From Brevundimonas sp. (GTDB lineage Bacteria; Pseudomonadota; Alphaproteobacteria; Caulobacterales; Caulobacteraceae): a stretch of 64,000 bases of DNA. Where the stretch lies: positions 62,001 to 126,000 of the forward strand of contig QFQU01000003.1 in the NCBI GenBank assembly GCA_003248965.1, in the 5' to 3' direction. The notes beneath the pieces are model-generated. The model was given only the letters and a program-made list of their open reading frames with translations, did not search any database and was not told where the DNA came from. The position numbers and the translations under genes were made by a program. Of this stretch, positions 1 through 8,715 are shown piece after piece; the stretch's first letter is position 1, and every line of letters begins with the position of its first letter.

Positions 1-609
1 GCCCTGGCCGATGAAGTGGCGTACAATGTCGGCGTCACCAACAACTATGTGTTCCGCGGCCTGACCCAGACGGACAAGGACTTCGCTGTCCAGGGCGGGG
101 TCGACTTCTCCACCGACAGCGGCTTCTACGCCGGCGCGTGGGCGTCCAACGTGGACTTCGGCGACGGCACCGACGCCGAAGTCGATCTCTATGGCGGCTA
201 CAAGACCGAGGCCGGCGGCTTCGCCTTCGACTTCGGCGTGGTCGCCTATACCTATGTCGGCGCGCCGGCTGGGGTCAGCTATGACAATGTCGAGCTGAAG
301 GCGGCGGCTTCACGCGCCTTCGGTCCGGCGACCATCGGCGGCGCCGTCTATTATTCGCCCGACTCCTGGGGGGTGGACAACGAGTCCGTCTATTGGGAGC
401 TGAACGGCGCCTATACGGTCTCGGACAAGATTTCGCTGTCCGGCGCCGTGGGACGTCAGACCTTCGATCCCGGCTCGGACTATACGACCTGGAACGTCGG
501 CGGCACCTACGCTCTGACCGACAAGCTCGGCCTGGACCTGCGTTATCACGACACAAATCTGGCCGGATACGACGACGCCTTCGTCGTGTCCCTGAAGGCG
601 GCGTTCTGA
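1..609 (+). CDS. TorF-type putative outer-membrane porin, 5'-truncated by window edge
   Basis: The reading frame is already open at base 1 (…ALADEVAYNVGV), which looks like the end of a signal peptide (ALA) followed by the mature N-terminus, so the true start lies outside the window and the GTG at 16 is not the start. The remaining roughly 198 residues alternate aromatic and small residues in beta-strand style, carry the 'SNYVFRGLTQTD'-like opening typical of the TorF/TIGR02001 porin-like family, and end in AAF with a C-terminal phenylalanine as outer-membrane barrels usually do. Expected role: passive diffusion channel in the outer membrane; substrate unknown. A strong terminator follows. 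Confidence 0.8.
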   Translation, partial: ALADEVAYNVGVTNNYVFRGLTQTDKDFAVQGGVDFSTDSGFYAGAWASNVDFGDGTDAEVDLYGGYKTEAGGFAFDFGVVAYTYVGAPAGVSYDNVELKAAASRAFGPATIGGAVYYSPDSWGVDNESVYWELNGAYTVSDKISLSGAVGRQTFDPGSDYTTWNVGGTYALTDKLGLDLRYHDTNLAGYDDAFVVSLKAAF

Positions 610-664
610 TTTCCAGCCGCTTCGTTCCATAGAGCGGGTGAAGGCTCGCTCGGCGCACATATGG

Positions 665-696
665 AAATCCCCCGGTCAGCGATGACCGGGGGATTT
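665..696. terminator. Bidirectional intrinsic terminator
   Basis: A perfect 14-bp inverted repeat (AAATCCCCCGGTCA and its complement) with a 4-nt loop is flanked by A-rich bases on the left arm and T-rich bases on the right. It sits between the convergent porin and GH15 genes, so it can serve both strands. Confidence 0.85.
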
Positions 697-702
697 TCGT
701 TC

Positions 703-3075
703 TTACCGGGCGTAACGGTCGTGGACCGGATCGTAGCTGTCCCAGACCTTGCCGTCGGCCAGCGACCGCAGCAGCTTCAGATATTCCGCGTGGGTCCAGG
801 CCAGGGGCGTCGCCGAGTCCGTGTTCTGACCCAGGGCGTAGTCCTTCGCCGTCGGGTTTCCGACCCCGTCCCAAACCTGTTCGGCCAGCATCAGGCCGTC
901 GTTGGCGAACCGTTCCATGCCGCGCACATAGGTCTGGCGGATGGCGGCGATGTCGGCGGGGGAGGGCGCGCCGTTCACGCTGGCGCGGGCCAGTTCATAG
1001 TGACCGCGTTCGCCGGTGAAGAAGGGCCAGACCCGCCCGCGCTGACCGGGACTCATCTGACCGCCGACGCCGTAGTTGGCGCCCGTGACATGATCCTCGC
1101 CATAGCCGTCGACGCCGTAACGGCGCCAGCCCGGCGTCTTGTCGCCCTCGGGACCGAAGTCGTAGCGGACGCGGTACAGCGGCTCCAGCGCCTGATCGTC
1201 ATAGACGGGCAGGGTGGCCAGGATGTGCGGATCGTCGGCCTTGCGAACGCCGTAGCGCACCAGCTCCAGGAAGCCGCCGTCCACAACCTTGTCCTCCGGC
1301 GGCGCGATCTGGCCGTTGGCGGCGCCGATCGGGGCCTTGTCGTTGGGGTTCTCATTTTGCGTGATGCGGATGAAGTAGCGCCCATCGCCGAAGTCGCCGT
1401 TGGTGGTGAACATCCGCGCTTCGATCTTGCCGGCGTAGTCGTCGGCGGCGGCCTGATAGCGGGCGGCGCTGGCGGCGTCGCCGGATACGCGCGCCATTTC
1501 AGCCGCGACCGTCAGGCCCGCGACCACGGCGGCCGTGGTGGACGGCGAATAGCCCTGCTGCTCCTCCCAGCGTTCCTGCTGGGTGAAGGGCGGCTTGATC
1601 TCGGCGTCGTTCCACATCAGGCCGACCTTGCCGCCGTCGACCAGGAAGTCGGCCGCCGGCTTCAGCATGGATCGATAGTGGTCGCTCATCTGGGCGTCCG
1701 ACAGCCAGCCCATCTTCCACAGACGATAGCCCAGCATGATCGGCATGGCCGTCTGGTCCAGCTGGACCGCGACCCATTCCAGTTCGCCGTCCACATGGGT
1801 CTTCTGCAGGAACCAGCCGCCGACGCCGGTGTTGCCGGGCGTGTTCGGCCCGACCTGGACCTGGGGCAGATAGTTGAAGGCCGCCAGCGGCGTCTCCTTG
1901 TCTCCAAGCGCCGCCAGAGCCATCGCCACCTGATAGAAGTCGCGCGGCCAGACGGCCTTGTAGCCGGTCGAGGACTTGGAGGCGTCCACCGTGTCGCCCC
2001 ACGGGTTCGACAGGCTGGCGATCAGGGCGCCGGCGTGGGTGCGATCTTCCTGCACCTTCAGCATCAGGGCCGAGGCATAGGCCAGCTTGCCGCCGTCGGT
2101 CGCCTGCTGCGCGATGCGCGGCAGTTCGGTCAGGGAGGCGACATAGTCTTCCCAGCCCACGCTGTCGCCCTCGCCGTTGAAGCGGGCCAGAACCTCGTCG
2201 AGCCCCGTGGCGAACGACCCGTCCGCCGCCGCGCGGGCCTCGGCCTCGCTGTGGCCGAAGCCGATGACGAAGTCGCGCGTGATCTGGCTGCTTTCGCGCA
2301 TCCGGGGCAGGGCGCCGGTCATCATGGTGTTGCCGGCCTGATCGCCGGTCGAGGCGTAGGTCCAGTCCAGCTTGCCGTCCTGAAGATCGGTCAGACCGTC
2401 GGAGGTCCCGACGAAGCCGACGCTGGCCTTTTCGAACGGCCGGCTGGGCTTCAGGAACAGATGGGTGTCCCCCTCCCAGGCGTGGAAGCCGTCGCGCGTC
2501 ACGGCGCCCCGGTCGTCGATCCCGGTGTTGGCGATGTGCGGCTCCAGCATCAGATAGGGCGTCACATCGCCCTTCAGCGCCGTGAGGGTGACGCGTAGCA
2601 CCAGGGCGTTGCGGTCGGGGTCGGTGAAAATCTGCTTCTCAATCTCGAAGCGGCCGGCCTTGTCGCGCGTCGTGATGCGATAGGCGGGCGAAAGGGGGCG
2701 ACCCTGCGCGTCCACATGCAGATAGTCGGTCCGCTCGGTCGTGCCCGGCCCCTCGACCACCAGGCCGTCGGGTGTGACGACGCCGAAGCGCAGCGCCTTG
2801 ATTTGGGCCTCATGGATCAGGCCGTACATGGTCTCGGTCAGGACGCCGTCGGCGATGGAATACCAGACCTTGGACACCGCGCCGGTCGGGCCGCCGTCGC
2901 GATACTCGCCGTCGACATAGGCCTCGTAAGAGGCGCCCGCGCCGGTCTTGGCGGCGCTGGACCAGACGGGCGGAGCGCCGGGCGCGCCGGGCGCGACGCC
3001 CGATTGGGCGCTTGCGGCGGAAGCGAGGGCCAGACCGGCGGCGCCGGCGAGGCAGAGGGTACGGAAGTGACGCAT
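703..3075 (-). CDS. GH15 glucan 1,4-alpha-glucosidase (glucoamylase), periplasmic
   Basis: 790 residues. It should release glucose from the non-reducing ends of maltodextrins in the periplasm or outside the cell. A signal peptide (residues 1 to about 24, ending ASAQ) precedes an N-terminal glucodextranase-N-like beta domain and a C-terminal (alpha/alpha)6 GH15 domain; WPRDFYQVAMAL and the late WPFFTGERGHYELA stretch with its glutamate are characteristic of bacterial GH15. I chose ATG at 3075 because AGGA lies 5 nt upstream; a GTG at 3087 would lack a ribosome site and overlaps the stop of the preceding esterase. It is the last gene of the GH97-MFS-esterase-GH15 operon. Confidence 0.92.
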   Translation of the reverse strand: MRHFRTLCLAGAAGLALASAASAQSGVAPGAPGAPPVWSSAAKTGAGASYEAYVDGEYRDGGPTGAVSKVWYSIADGVLTETMYGLIHEAQIKALRFGVVTPDGLVVEGPGTTERTDYLHVDAQGRPLSPAYRITTRDKAGRFEIEKQIFTDPDRNALVLRVTLTALKGDVTPYLMLEPHIANTGIDDRGAVTRDGFHAWEGDTHLFLKPSRPFEKASVGFVGTSDGLTDLQDGKLDWTYASTGDQAGNTMMTGALPRMRESSQITRDFVIGFGHSEAEARAAADGSFATGLDEVLARFNGEGDSVGWEDYVASLTELPRIAQQATDGGKLAYASALMLKVQEDRTHAGALIASLSNPWGDTVDASKSSTGYKAVWPRDFYQVAMALAALGDKETPLAAFNYLPQVQVGPNTPGNTGVGGWFLQKTHVDGELEWVAVQLDQTAMPIMLGYRLWKMGWLSDAQMSDHYRSMLKPAADFLVDGGKVGLMWNDAEIKPPFTQQERWEEQQGYSPSTTAAVVAGLTVAAEMARVSGDAASAARYQAAADDYAGKIEARMFTTNGDFGDGRYFIRITQNENPNDKAPIGAANGQIAPPEDKVVDGGFLELVRYGVRKADDPHILATLPVYDDQALEPLYRVRYDFGPEGDKTPGWRRYGVDGYGEDHVTGANYGVGGQMSPGQRGRVWPFFTGERGHYELARASVNGAPSPADIAAIRQTYVRGMERFANDGLMLAEQVWDGVGNPTAKDYALGQNTDSATPLAWTHAEYLKLLRSLADGKVWDSYDPVHDRYAR

Positions 3076-3083
3076 TGTGGTCC

Positions 3084-4025
3084 TCACGGGTTGCGCGTGG
3101 GGGCGGGGGAAAGAAGGAAGGTCAAAGGCACGTCCAGACGCTGGTTCCAGGACGCCTCATTGTGCTGGGCGCCGGGGAAGACCAGGCTGCGGAAATCTTC
3201 GGGGCCATAGCCGCGACTGCGGAACGTCTGGTCCACCTGGGTCTGGAAGGCGGCGTAGAATTGATCCAGCGTCTCATCGCCCCGGTCGAAATAGAAGCGG
3301 TGCGCGCCCGGCGTGGGCAGGCCGCGTTCGATCACTCCGGTCCAGGCGGCGACCAGACGTTCGCGCCAGGCGTCCAGCGCTGCGCCGGGCTCAAGCCCTT
3401 CGACCTTCAGCGGCCAATGGGTGGACAGACAGGCGGCGGCGGAAAAGACCTGCGGCTGTTTCATCACTGCATACATCGAGATCAGGCCGCCCATGCTGGA
3501 GCCGGCGATCATCGTGTCCTGCGGTCCGCTCAGGGCGCGGTAGGCGCCGTCGATGAAGGGCTTCAACTCCTCGACCAGGAACCGCAGATAGGCGTCGGAC
3601 AATGACGGGCCGCCGTAGATCGCCTGGACCTCGTCGCGCATGTCGGCGGGTAGGGCGGCGATCAGGTCGGCGGGGACATATTCCCTCAGCCGCAGGTCGG
3701 TGTTCCAGATCCCCACGACGATTGGAGCCCGCACCTGGCCGCTCGCGATCAGCCGCGTCAGATGTTCGTCGACGCCCCATTCGCCGAAGTTGGCCGTGGC
3801 CGGATCGAACAGGTTCTGGCCGTCATGCATGTAGAGAACAGGCCAGGCGGCGTCGGACGCCTCGTAGCCGGGCGGCAGCCAGACCGAGACGTTGCGCGCC
3901 TTCACGTGGGCCGACGCGACCGCCTCATGCAGCACCAACCGCCCGCCCGCGAGGGCGCCCTCAGCACGCGCCGCGCCGGCGAAGGGCAGGGTGGCCATGA
4001 GGGCCAGAAGACCTCGACGGTTCAT
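3084..4025 (-). CDS. Esterase-D-like alpha/beta hydrolase, exported
   Basis: 313 residues. The N-terminus MNRRGLLALMATLPFAGAARA is a signal peptide with twin arginines, possibly Tat-dependent. The body is an alpha/beta hydrolase of the putative esterase family PF00756: VLYMHDGQNLFD near the oxyanion region, nucleophile elbow GSSMGG, and a late GAQHNEASW histidine. Members hydrolyse acyl or carbohydrate esters; the maltodextrin operon context suggests removal of acyl decorations from glucans or a related accessory job, but the substrate cannot be told. Its ATG overlaps the stop of the upstream transporter (ATGA), arguing for coupled translation. Confidence 0.82.
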   Translation of the reverse strand: MNRRGLLALMATLPFAGAARAEGALAGGRLVLHEAVASAHVKARNVSVWLPPGYEASDAAWPVLYMHDGQNLFDPATANFGEWGVDEHLTRLIASGQVRAPIVVGIWNTDLRLREYVPADLIAALPADMRDEVQAIYGGPSLSDAYLRFLVEELKPFIDGAYRALSGPQDTMIAGSSMGGLISMYAVMKQPQVFSAAACLSTHWPLKVEGLEPGAALDAWRERLVAAWTGVIERGLPTPGAHRFYFDRGDETLDQFYAAFQTQVDQTFRSRGYGPEDFRSLVFPGAQHNEASWNQRLDVPLTFLLSPAPTRNP

Positions 4026-5530
4026 CCGCGATGCTCCTTGACCATCAGCGCGCTGGCGGCGGCCAGGACGAAGGAGACGGCGCCCAGCACCAGGGCCCAG
4101 ATCGCCTGACCATCGAACAGGGTCTTCAGGATCAGGCCCAGAACCGTCGCGGCCAGCAGCTGGGGCACGACGATGAAGATGTTGAAGACGCCCATGTAGA
4201 CGCCCATTTTTCGGTCCGGCACCGCCGCCGACAGGATGGCGTAGGGCATGGAGACGATCGACGCCCAGGCGAAGCCGACGCCGATCATCGGCAGCCACAA
4301 GAGGCCCGGCTCGCGGATGGCGAAGACGCCGAACAGGCCGGCGGCGCCGAGCATCAGCATCAGCGCATGGGTCGCCTTGCGTCCGATGCGCTTGGCGATG
4401 ACGGGCAGGGTGAAGGCCGCCAAGGCCGCCACGCCGTTATAGACCCCGAACAGAACCCCCACCCAGTCCGCGCCCGTGGCGTAGGCGGCCGAGGTGGTGT
4501 CGGTGGCGCCATAATGGACGCGGGTCACGGCCGCGGTGGTGTAGATCCACATGGCGAACAGGGCGAACCAGCTGAAGAACTGAACGACAGCCAGGCCGCG
4601 CATCGTCTCGGGCATGCGGAAGATGTCGTTGAGGATTTCGGTCGCGGCGTTGGTGATGCGGCGGCGCTGCATCATGCCGACGGCGATCTGCAGCAGGCCG
4701 AACCCGGCCAGGAAGCCGCCCAGGATCAGCAGCTCCTTCTCAAGCCGCAGCGCCGCGATCAGACCCAGCGCCAGCATCCCCAGCACCAGGCAGATCAGGC
4801 CCGACCCCAGCCAGCCCCGCACCGAACGGGCCGGGGCCCCGGGCGCGTCGTCGGCGGCGACCGGGGCGCGGGCGCGTTCGAAGGCGGCGATCTGTTCGGG
4901 GCTGTATTCCCTGGTCGACAGCACGGTCCAAAGCACGGCCGAGAACAGACCGGCGGCGCCGACGTAGAAGGCGATCTTGACCGACAAGGGCACGACCCCG
5001 GCCGGAGCCGTCGAGGCGACGTGGAAGACGTTGGACAAGATCCACGGCAGGGTCGAGGCGAAGACCGCGCCGGCGCCGATGAAGAAGCTCTGCATCGCAT
5101 AGCCGGCGGTGCGCTGCTCCTCCGGCAGATTGTCGCCGACAAAGGCGCGGAACGGCTCCATGGTGATGTTGATCGAGGCGTCCATGATCCACAGCATGGC
5201 CGCGGCGAACCACAGGCTGGGGCTGTTGGGCATGGCGATCAGGGCCAGGGTGGTGGCGATGGCTCCGACCAGGAAATAGGGCCGCCGCCGGCCGAACCGC
5301 GTCCAGGTCTTGTCGCTGAAATGGCCGATGATCGGCTGGACCAGCAGGCCCGTCAGCGGCGCGGCGATCCACAGGATGGCCAGCGTATCGACCTCGGCGC
5401 CCAGCGTCTGGAAGATTCGGCTGGTGTTGGCGTTCTGCAGGCCGAAGCCGATCTGGATGCCGAAGAAGCCGACGCACATGTTCCAGATCGCCAGGCCGGA
5501 CAGGCGCGGGCGGTGGGATAGGAGGGTCAT
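4022..5530 (-). CDS. MFS maltose/maltodextrin transporter (MalY/SLC45-like)
   Basis: 502 residues, about 12 hydrophobic segments. The N-terminal half contains GFGLQNANTSRIF, LLVQPIIGHFSDKTWTRFGRRRPY and MDASINITMEPFRAFVGDNL, a signature of the SLC45/GPH-like sugar transporters that include Caulobacter and Xanthomonas MalY. Such carriers move maltose or short maltodextrins across the inner membrane, probably with protons. Overlaps of ATGA on both sides (with GH97 upstream and the esterase downstream) place it firmly in the glucan-degrading operon. The direct evidence is sequence motif plus context; the exact oligosaccharide length preference is inference. Confidence 0.88.
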   Translation of the reverse strand: MTLLSHRPRLSGLAIWNMCVGFFGIQIGFGLQNANTSRIFQTLGAEVDTLAILWIAAPLTGLLVQPIIGHFSDKTWTRFGRRRPYFLVGAIATTLALIAMPNSPSLWFAAAMLWIMDASINITMEPFRAFVGDNLPEEQRTAGYAMQSFFIGAGAVFASTLPWILSNVFHVASTAPAGVVPLSVKIAFYVGAAGLFSAVLWTVLSTREYSPEQIAAFERARAPVAADDAPGAPARSVRGWLGSGLICLVLGMLALGLIAALRLEKELLILGGFLAGFGLLQIAVGMMQRRRITNAATEILNDIFRMPETMRGLAVVQFFSWFALFAMWIYTTAAVTRVHYGATDTTSAAYATGADWVGVLFGVYNGVAALAAFTLPVIAKRIGRKATHALMLMLGAAGLFGVFAIREPGLLWLPMIGVGFAWASIVSMPYAILSAAVPDRKMGVYMGVFNIFIVVPQLLAATVLGLILKTLFDGQAIWALVLGAVSFVLAAASALMVKEHRG

Positions 5531-7593
5531 CCGCGTCGCGCCCGGCCGACCGGCACGAACCGGATCGCCTGACCGCCGCCCGGCGCCAAGGCTAACGTCA
5601 GCACATCACCAGACGTCACCTCGCGCTGCTCGATGACGATGTCCTCGCGCTTGCCGCGATAGTCGGCGTCCGGTCCGTCGCGATAGATTTCGGCGCGATA
5701 GCGTCGGCCGGCGTCCAGGAAGTCGAGCGGGGCCTTCAGCACGCGCGGATGCTCGTCGGTGACGGCGCCCAAGGCCCAGACATCCGTGCCGCGCTGCTTG
5801 CGAACCGTGACGACATAGTCGCCCATGGCGGCGTCCAGCGTGCGGCTCTCGCTCCAGTCGACCGGCACATCCTTGATGAACTGGAACGGACCGGGGTTGG
5901 CCTCGTAATTGACCAGCAGGTCGGCGGCCATCTGGATCGGGCTGTAGATCACGACATAGAGGGCCAGCTGCTTGGCCCAGGTCGTCTGCACGCCGCCGGG
6001 GCTGCGTGTCTCCATGCCGAAGATGCCCGGCGTATAGTCCATCGGCCCGGCCAGCAGGCGGGTGAAGACCAGGTTCGGCTCATGCTCGGGCGGATTGCCG
6101 GGGTTGCCCCAGGCCGAGTATTCCATGCCGCGCTGGCCCTCGCGGCTGATGATGTTCGGATAGGTGCGGCGCAGGCCGGTGTCCTTGAACGGCTCGTGGG
6201 CGTTGACGGCGACCTTGTGGCGATAGCCGGCCTCGACCACGCGCATATGGTGCTGGGCCATCGGCTGGCTCTCGTGCCAGGCCATGACCATCCGGCCGTC
6301 CGGCCCGGCGACGCGCGCCCCGCCCGCATCGGCGACATAGCCGGTCTTCACCGAATGGACGCCGAGGCGTTCATACAGGGCCATGGCCGGTTCGAGTTGC
6401 TGCTCATAGTGGAAGGCGTTGCCGCCCGTCTCGTGGTGGCCGATCAGTTGCACGCCCTTGGCGCGGGCGTGGGCGCAGACCGCCTCGATGTCGAAATCGG
6501 GATAGGCTTCGGTGAAGCTGAAGTCCGAACCGTTGGCGAACCACTGGCCGTCCCAGCCCTTGTTCCAGCCTTCGACTAGAACGCCACCCAGCCCATGCTT
6601 GGCCGCGAAGTCGATGTGTTTGATTGCATTCTCGGTGGTGGCGCCGTGTTTGGGGCCGAAGTTCCAGGTCTTCAGGTCCAGGTGCATCTCCCACCAGACG
6701 CCGACGTATTTCATCGGCTTGAACCAGCTGACGTCGCCCAGCGTGTTCGGCTCGTTCAGGTTCAGGATCAGGCTGGAATCCAGCAGGCCCGCCGCGCCGT
6801 CGCTGATCTGAAGCGTCCGCCAGGGCGTGTTGAACGGCGCCTCGCGCACCACCGCCGCATTGGTCAGGCCCGGCGTCAACTGGGCGCGGAACTTCGTTTC
6901 CTCCGACCGGCGCAGGTTCATGCCCGCATAGTCGATGCAGGCCGCTTCGTGGATGGAGACGTGCAGGCCCGACTGGCCCCGAACCGTCATCGGCGTCTGG
7001 GCGCTGCCGACCGCATCGATGGGCGTGCGGCTATAGAGATATTCCTCGCGGTTCCACTCCCAGGCGGGGCACCACAGGGCCTCGCCGTTTTCGGCCAGGT
7101 TGAACTCGGTCAGTTCCGAACCGATGCGGACGGTCTTCAGCGCGGGCTGGTCCGGGAATTCGTAACGGAAGCCCAGGCCGTCGTCATACAGGCGGAAGAC
7201 CACGTCCACGCGGCGCTGCAGGCCCCCCGTCTCGGCATAGGCGACGCGCCATTCGTTGTAATGATTGCGGATGAACTGCCGCTCGCCCCAGGGCTGCTCC
7301 CAGGTGTCGTCGACCGTGACCGGCTGGCCTGCCGTCAGGGCCAGGCCGCGCTCGATGGCCGGCGCGTCGGTCAGGAGGAAGCCCAGCTTTGACGGCGCCA
7401 CCACGACCCGGCCCTGACGCAGCACCGAATACATCGGCCGTCCATCGTTGTCGGTGAAGGCCTCGACCGTCAGCACGCCGCCGGGCGAAGAGGCGCGAGC
7501 ATGGTTCGGCGCGGTCTGGGCGCGCACGCCCGTCGCGCCGAGCGCCAGGATCGACACGCCGCCAAGGGCCAGGAAGGATCTGCGCTGCATCAT
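5527..7593 (-). CDS. GH97 alpha-glucosidase, Tat-exported
   Basis: 688 residues. MMQRRSFLALGGVSILALGATG is a twin-arginine signal (RRSFLAL). The N-terminal beta-sandwich contains the GH97 pattern around DDTWEQPWGERQFIRNHYNEWRV, and the barrel carries GVLVEGWNKGWDGQW and the conserved TYPN...REGQRGMEY stretch with the acidic residues used by this family. SusB-type enzymes hydrolyse alpha-glucosidic bonds in maltose and dextrins. I chose the first of two tandem ATGs (7593/7590), with GGAG 5 nt upstream. First gene of the operon; its promoter region shares a TGCA-N8-TGCA element with the divergent LacI gene. Confidence 0.92.
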   Translation of the reverse strand: MMQRRSFLALGGVSILALGATGVRAQTAPNHARASSPGGVLTVEAFTDNDGRPMYSVLRQGRVVVAPSKLGFLLTDAPAIERGLALTAGQPVTVDDTWEQPWGERQFIRNHYNEWRVAYAETGGLQRRVDVVFRLYDDGLGFRYEFPDQPALKTVRIGSELTEFNLAENGEALWCPAWEWNREEYLYSRTPIDAVGSAQTPMTVRGQSGLHVSIHEAACIDYAGMNLRRSEETKFRAQLTPGLTNAAVVREAPFNTPWRTLQISDGAAGLLDSSLILNLNEPNTLGDVSWFKPMKYVGVWWEMHLDLKTWNFGPKHGATTENAIKHIDFAAKHGLGGVLVEGWNKGWDGQWFANGSDFSFTEAYPDFDIEAVCAHARAKGVQLIGHHETGGNAFHYEQQLEPAMALYERLGVHSVKTGYVADAGGARVAGPDGRMVMAWHESQPMAQHHMRVVEAGYRHKVAVNAHEPFKDTGLRRTYPNIISREGQRGMEYSAWGNPGNPPEHEPNLVFTRLLAGPMDYTPGIFGMETRSPGGVQTTWAKQLALYVVIYSPIQMAADLLVNYEANPGPFQFIKDVPVDWSESRTLDAAMGDYVVTVRKQRGTDVWALGAVTDEHPRVLKAPLDFLDAGRRYRAEIYRDGPDADYRGKREDIVIEQREVTSGDVLTLALAPGGGQAIRFVPVGRARRG

Positions 7594-7646
7594 GGACACT
7601 CCGTTACGCCGCCTCTTGCCAACCGCCGCGAACGGTGGCTGAAATA

Positions 7647-7664
7647 TTTGCAGAAAATTTTGCA
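7647..7664. promoter_or_regulatory. Putative LacI-family operator A (GH97 operon / lacI intergenic)
   Basis: TTTGCAGAAAATTTTGCA lies 54-71 nt upstream of the GH97 start and 33 nt or more before the lacI TTG. It has the same TGCA...TGCA layout as the elements before the amylase and TonB receptor genes, though with an 8-nt rather than 6-nt spacer. Confidence 0.5.
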
Positions 7665-7696
7665 GCTTCACCATGCTGCTGTGAGGACCCGCGACC

Positions 7697-8710
7697 TTGA
7701 GCCGCAAGACCACCCGTCTGGAAGACATCGCCCGCCTGGCCGGCGTGTCCATCGCCACCGCCTCGCGCGCCCTGAACGACAGCCCCGCCGTCAACGATCG
7801 CACCAAACAGACGATCTGGAAGCTGGCGAAGGAGCACGACTATCCTTTCCGCCGCCACATGCCCGCCGGTCCCATCGGCGCCCAGGGCACCATCGCCCTG
7901 GTGGTGCCGCGCCCGCAGGGGCGGGAAGGGCGCCTCAGCGACCCCTTCTTCCTGGAGCTTCTGGCCGGGGTCGGCGAGGCGGCGCGCGAACGCGGTTGCG
8001 ACCTGCTGATGAGCCATATCTCGCCCGCCAACTATGACGAGCTGTCGGCCGCGCTGAACACCAGCCGGGCGGATGGCGTGATCTTCCTGGGCCAGTCCAG
8101 CCTGCATTCGGCCTTCAACCGTCTGGTCGACGCCGACCATCGTTTCGTCGTCTGGGGCGCCGAACTGCCCGACCAGGATTACTGCTCCATCGGCTCGGAC
8201 AACATTTCCGGCGGGCGACGTGCGACGCTGCATCTGGCGCGGCTGGGGCGAAAGCGCATCGTCTTCCTGGGCGACCTCGATCCGCCCGAGGCCATGCAGC
8301 GGCATCGCGGCTATCTGGACGCCCTGAGCCAAAGCGGGCTGGACGTGGACGCCGACCTGATCGTGCCGGCCCATTTCGAGGTCGAATCCGCCGAGGCCGC
8401 CGTGGACGCCCTGATCCGACGCGGAGTCGCCTTCGACGGGGTGGTGGCGGCGTCCGATCAGATCGCCCTGGGCGCCGTGCGCGCCCTGCTGCACGCGGGC
8501 GTCGAGGTGCCGGGTCAGGTCTCGGTCATCGGTTTCGACAATGTGCCGTTCAGCCGCTACTCGCGCCCGGCGCTCAGCACCATCGCCCAGGACACGATGA
8601 AGGCCGGTCGGTTGATGGTGTCCAAACTGCTGGACCACGGCGGCGCTGCAGCCGGCCGTTCCGAACGCGTTCCGACCGAGCTGATCGTTCGCGAGACCTG
8701 CGGCGGCTGA
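7697..8710 (+). CDS. LacI-family transcriptional regulator (maltose regulon, MalI/MalR-like)
   Basis: 337 residues starting with TTG (GAGG 10 nt upstream; no better start). Residues 5-25 form the helix-turn-helix, RLEDIARLAGVSIATASRAL, and residues 30-50 the hinge helix, followed by a periplasmic-binding-protein-like effector domain (GVIFLGQSSLHS, GYLDALSQSGLDVD, VAASDQIALGAVRALLHAGVEVPGQVSVIGFDN). Placed between, and divergent from, the glucan-degrading operons, so it most likely represses them and responds to maltose or a derivative. In Caulobacter a MalI repressor occupies an equivalent place; the effector here is inferred. Confidence 0.9.
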   Translation: MSRKTTRLEDIARLAGVSIATASRALNDSPAVNDRTKQTIWKLAKEHDYPFRRHMPAGPIGAQGTIALVVPRPQGREGRLSDPFFLELLAGVGEAARERGCDLLMSHISPANYDELSAALNTSRADGVIFLGQSSLHSAFNRLVDADHRFVVWGAELPDQDYCSIGSDNISGGRRATLHLARLGRKRIVFLGDLDPPEAMQRHRGYLDALSQSGLDVDADLIVPAHFEVESAEAAVDALIRRGVAFDGVVAASDQIALGAVRALLHAGVEVPGQVSVIGFDNVPFSRYSRPALSTIAQDTMKAGRLMVSKLLDHGGAAAGRSERVPTELIVRETCGG

Positions 8711-8715
8711 CCCCG

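Noticed and set aside
661..2598. 645-codon open frame antisense to the GH15 gene
   Set aside because: Starts inside the terminator hairpin and has no domain; GH15 protein is convincing on the other strand.
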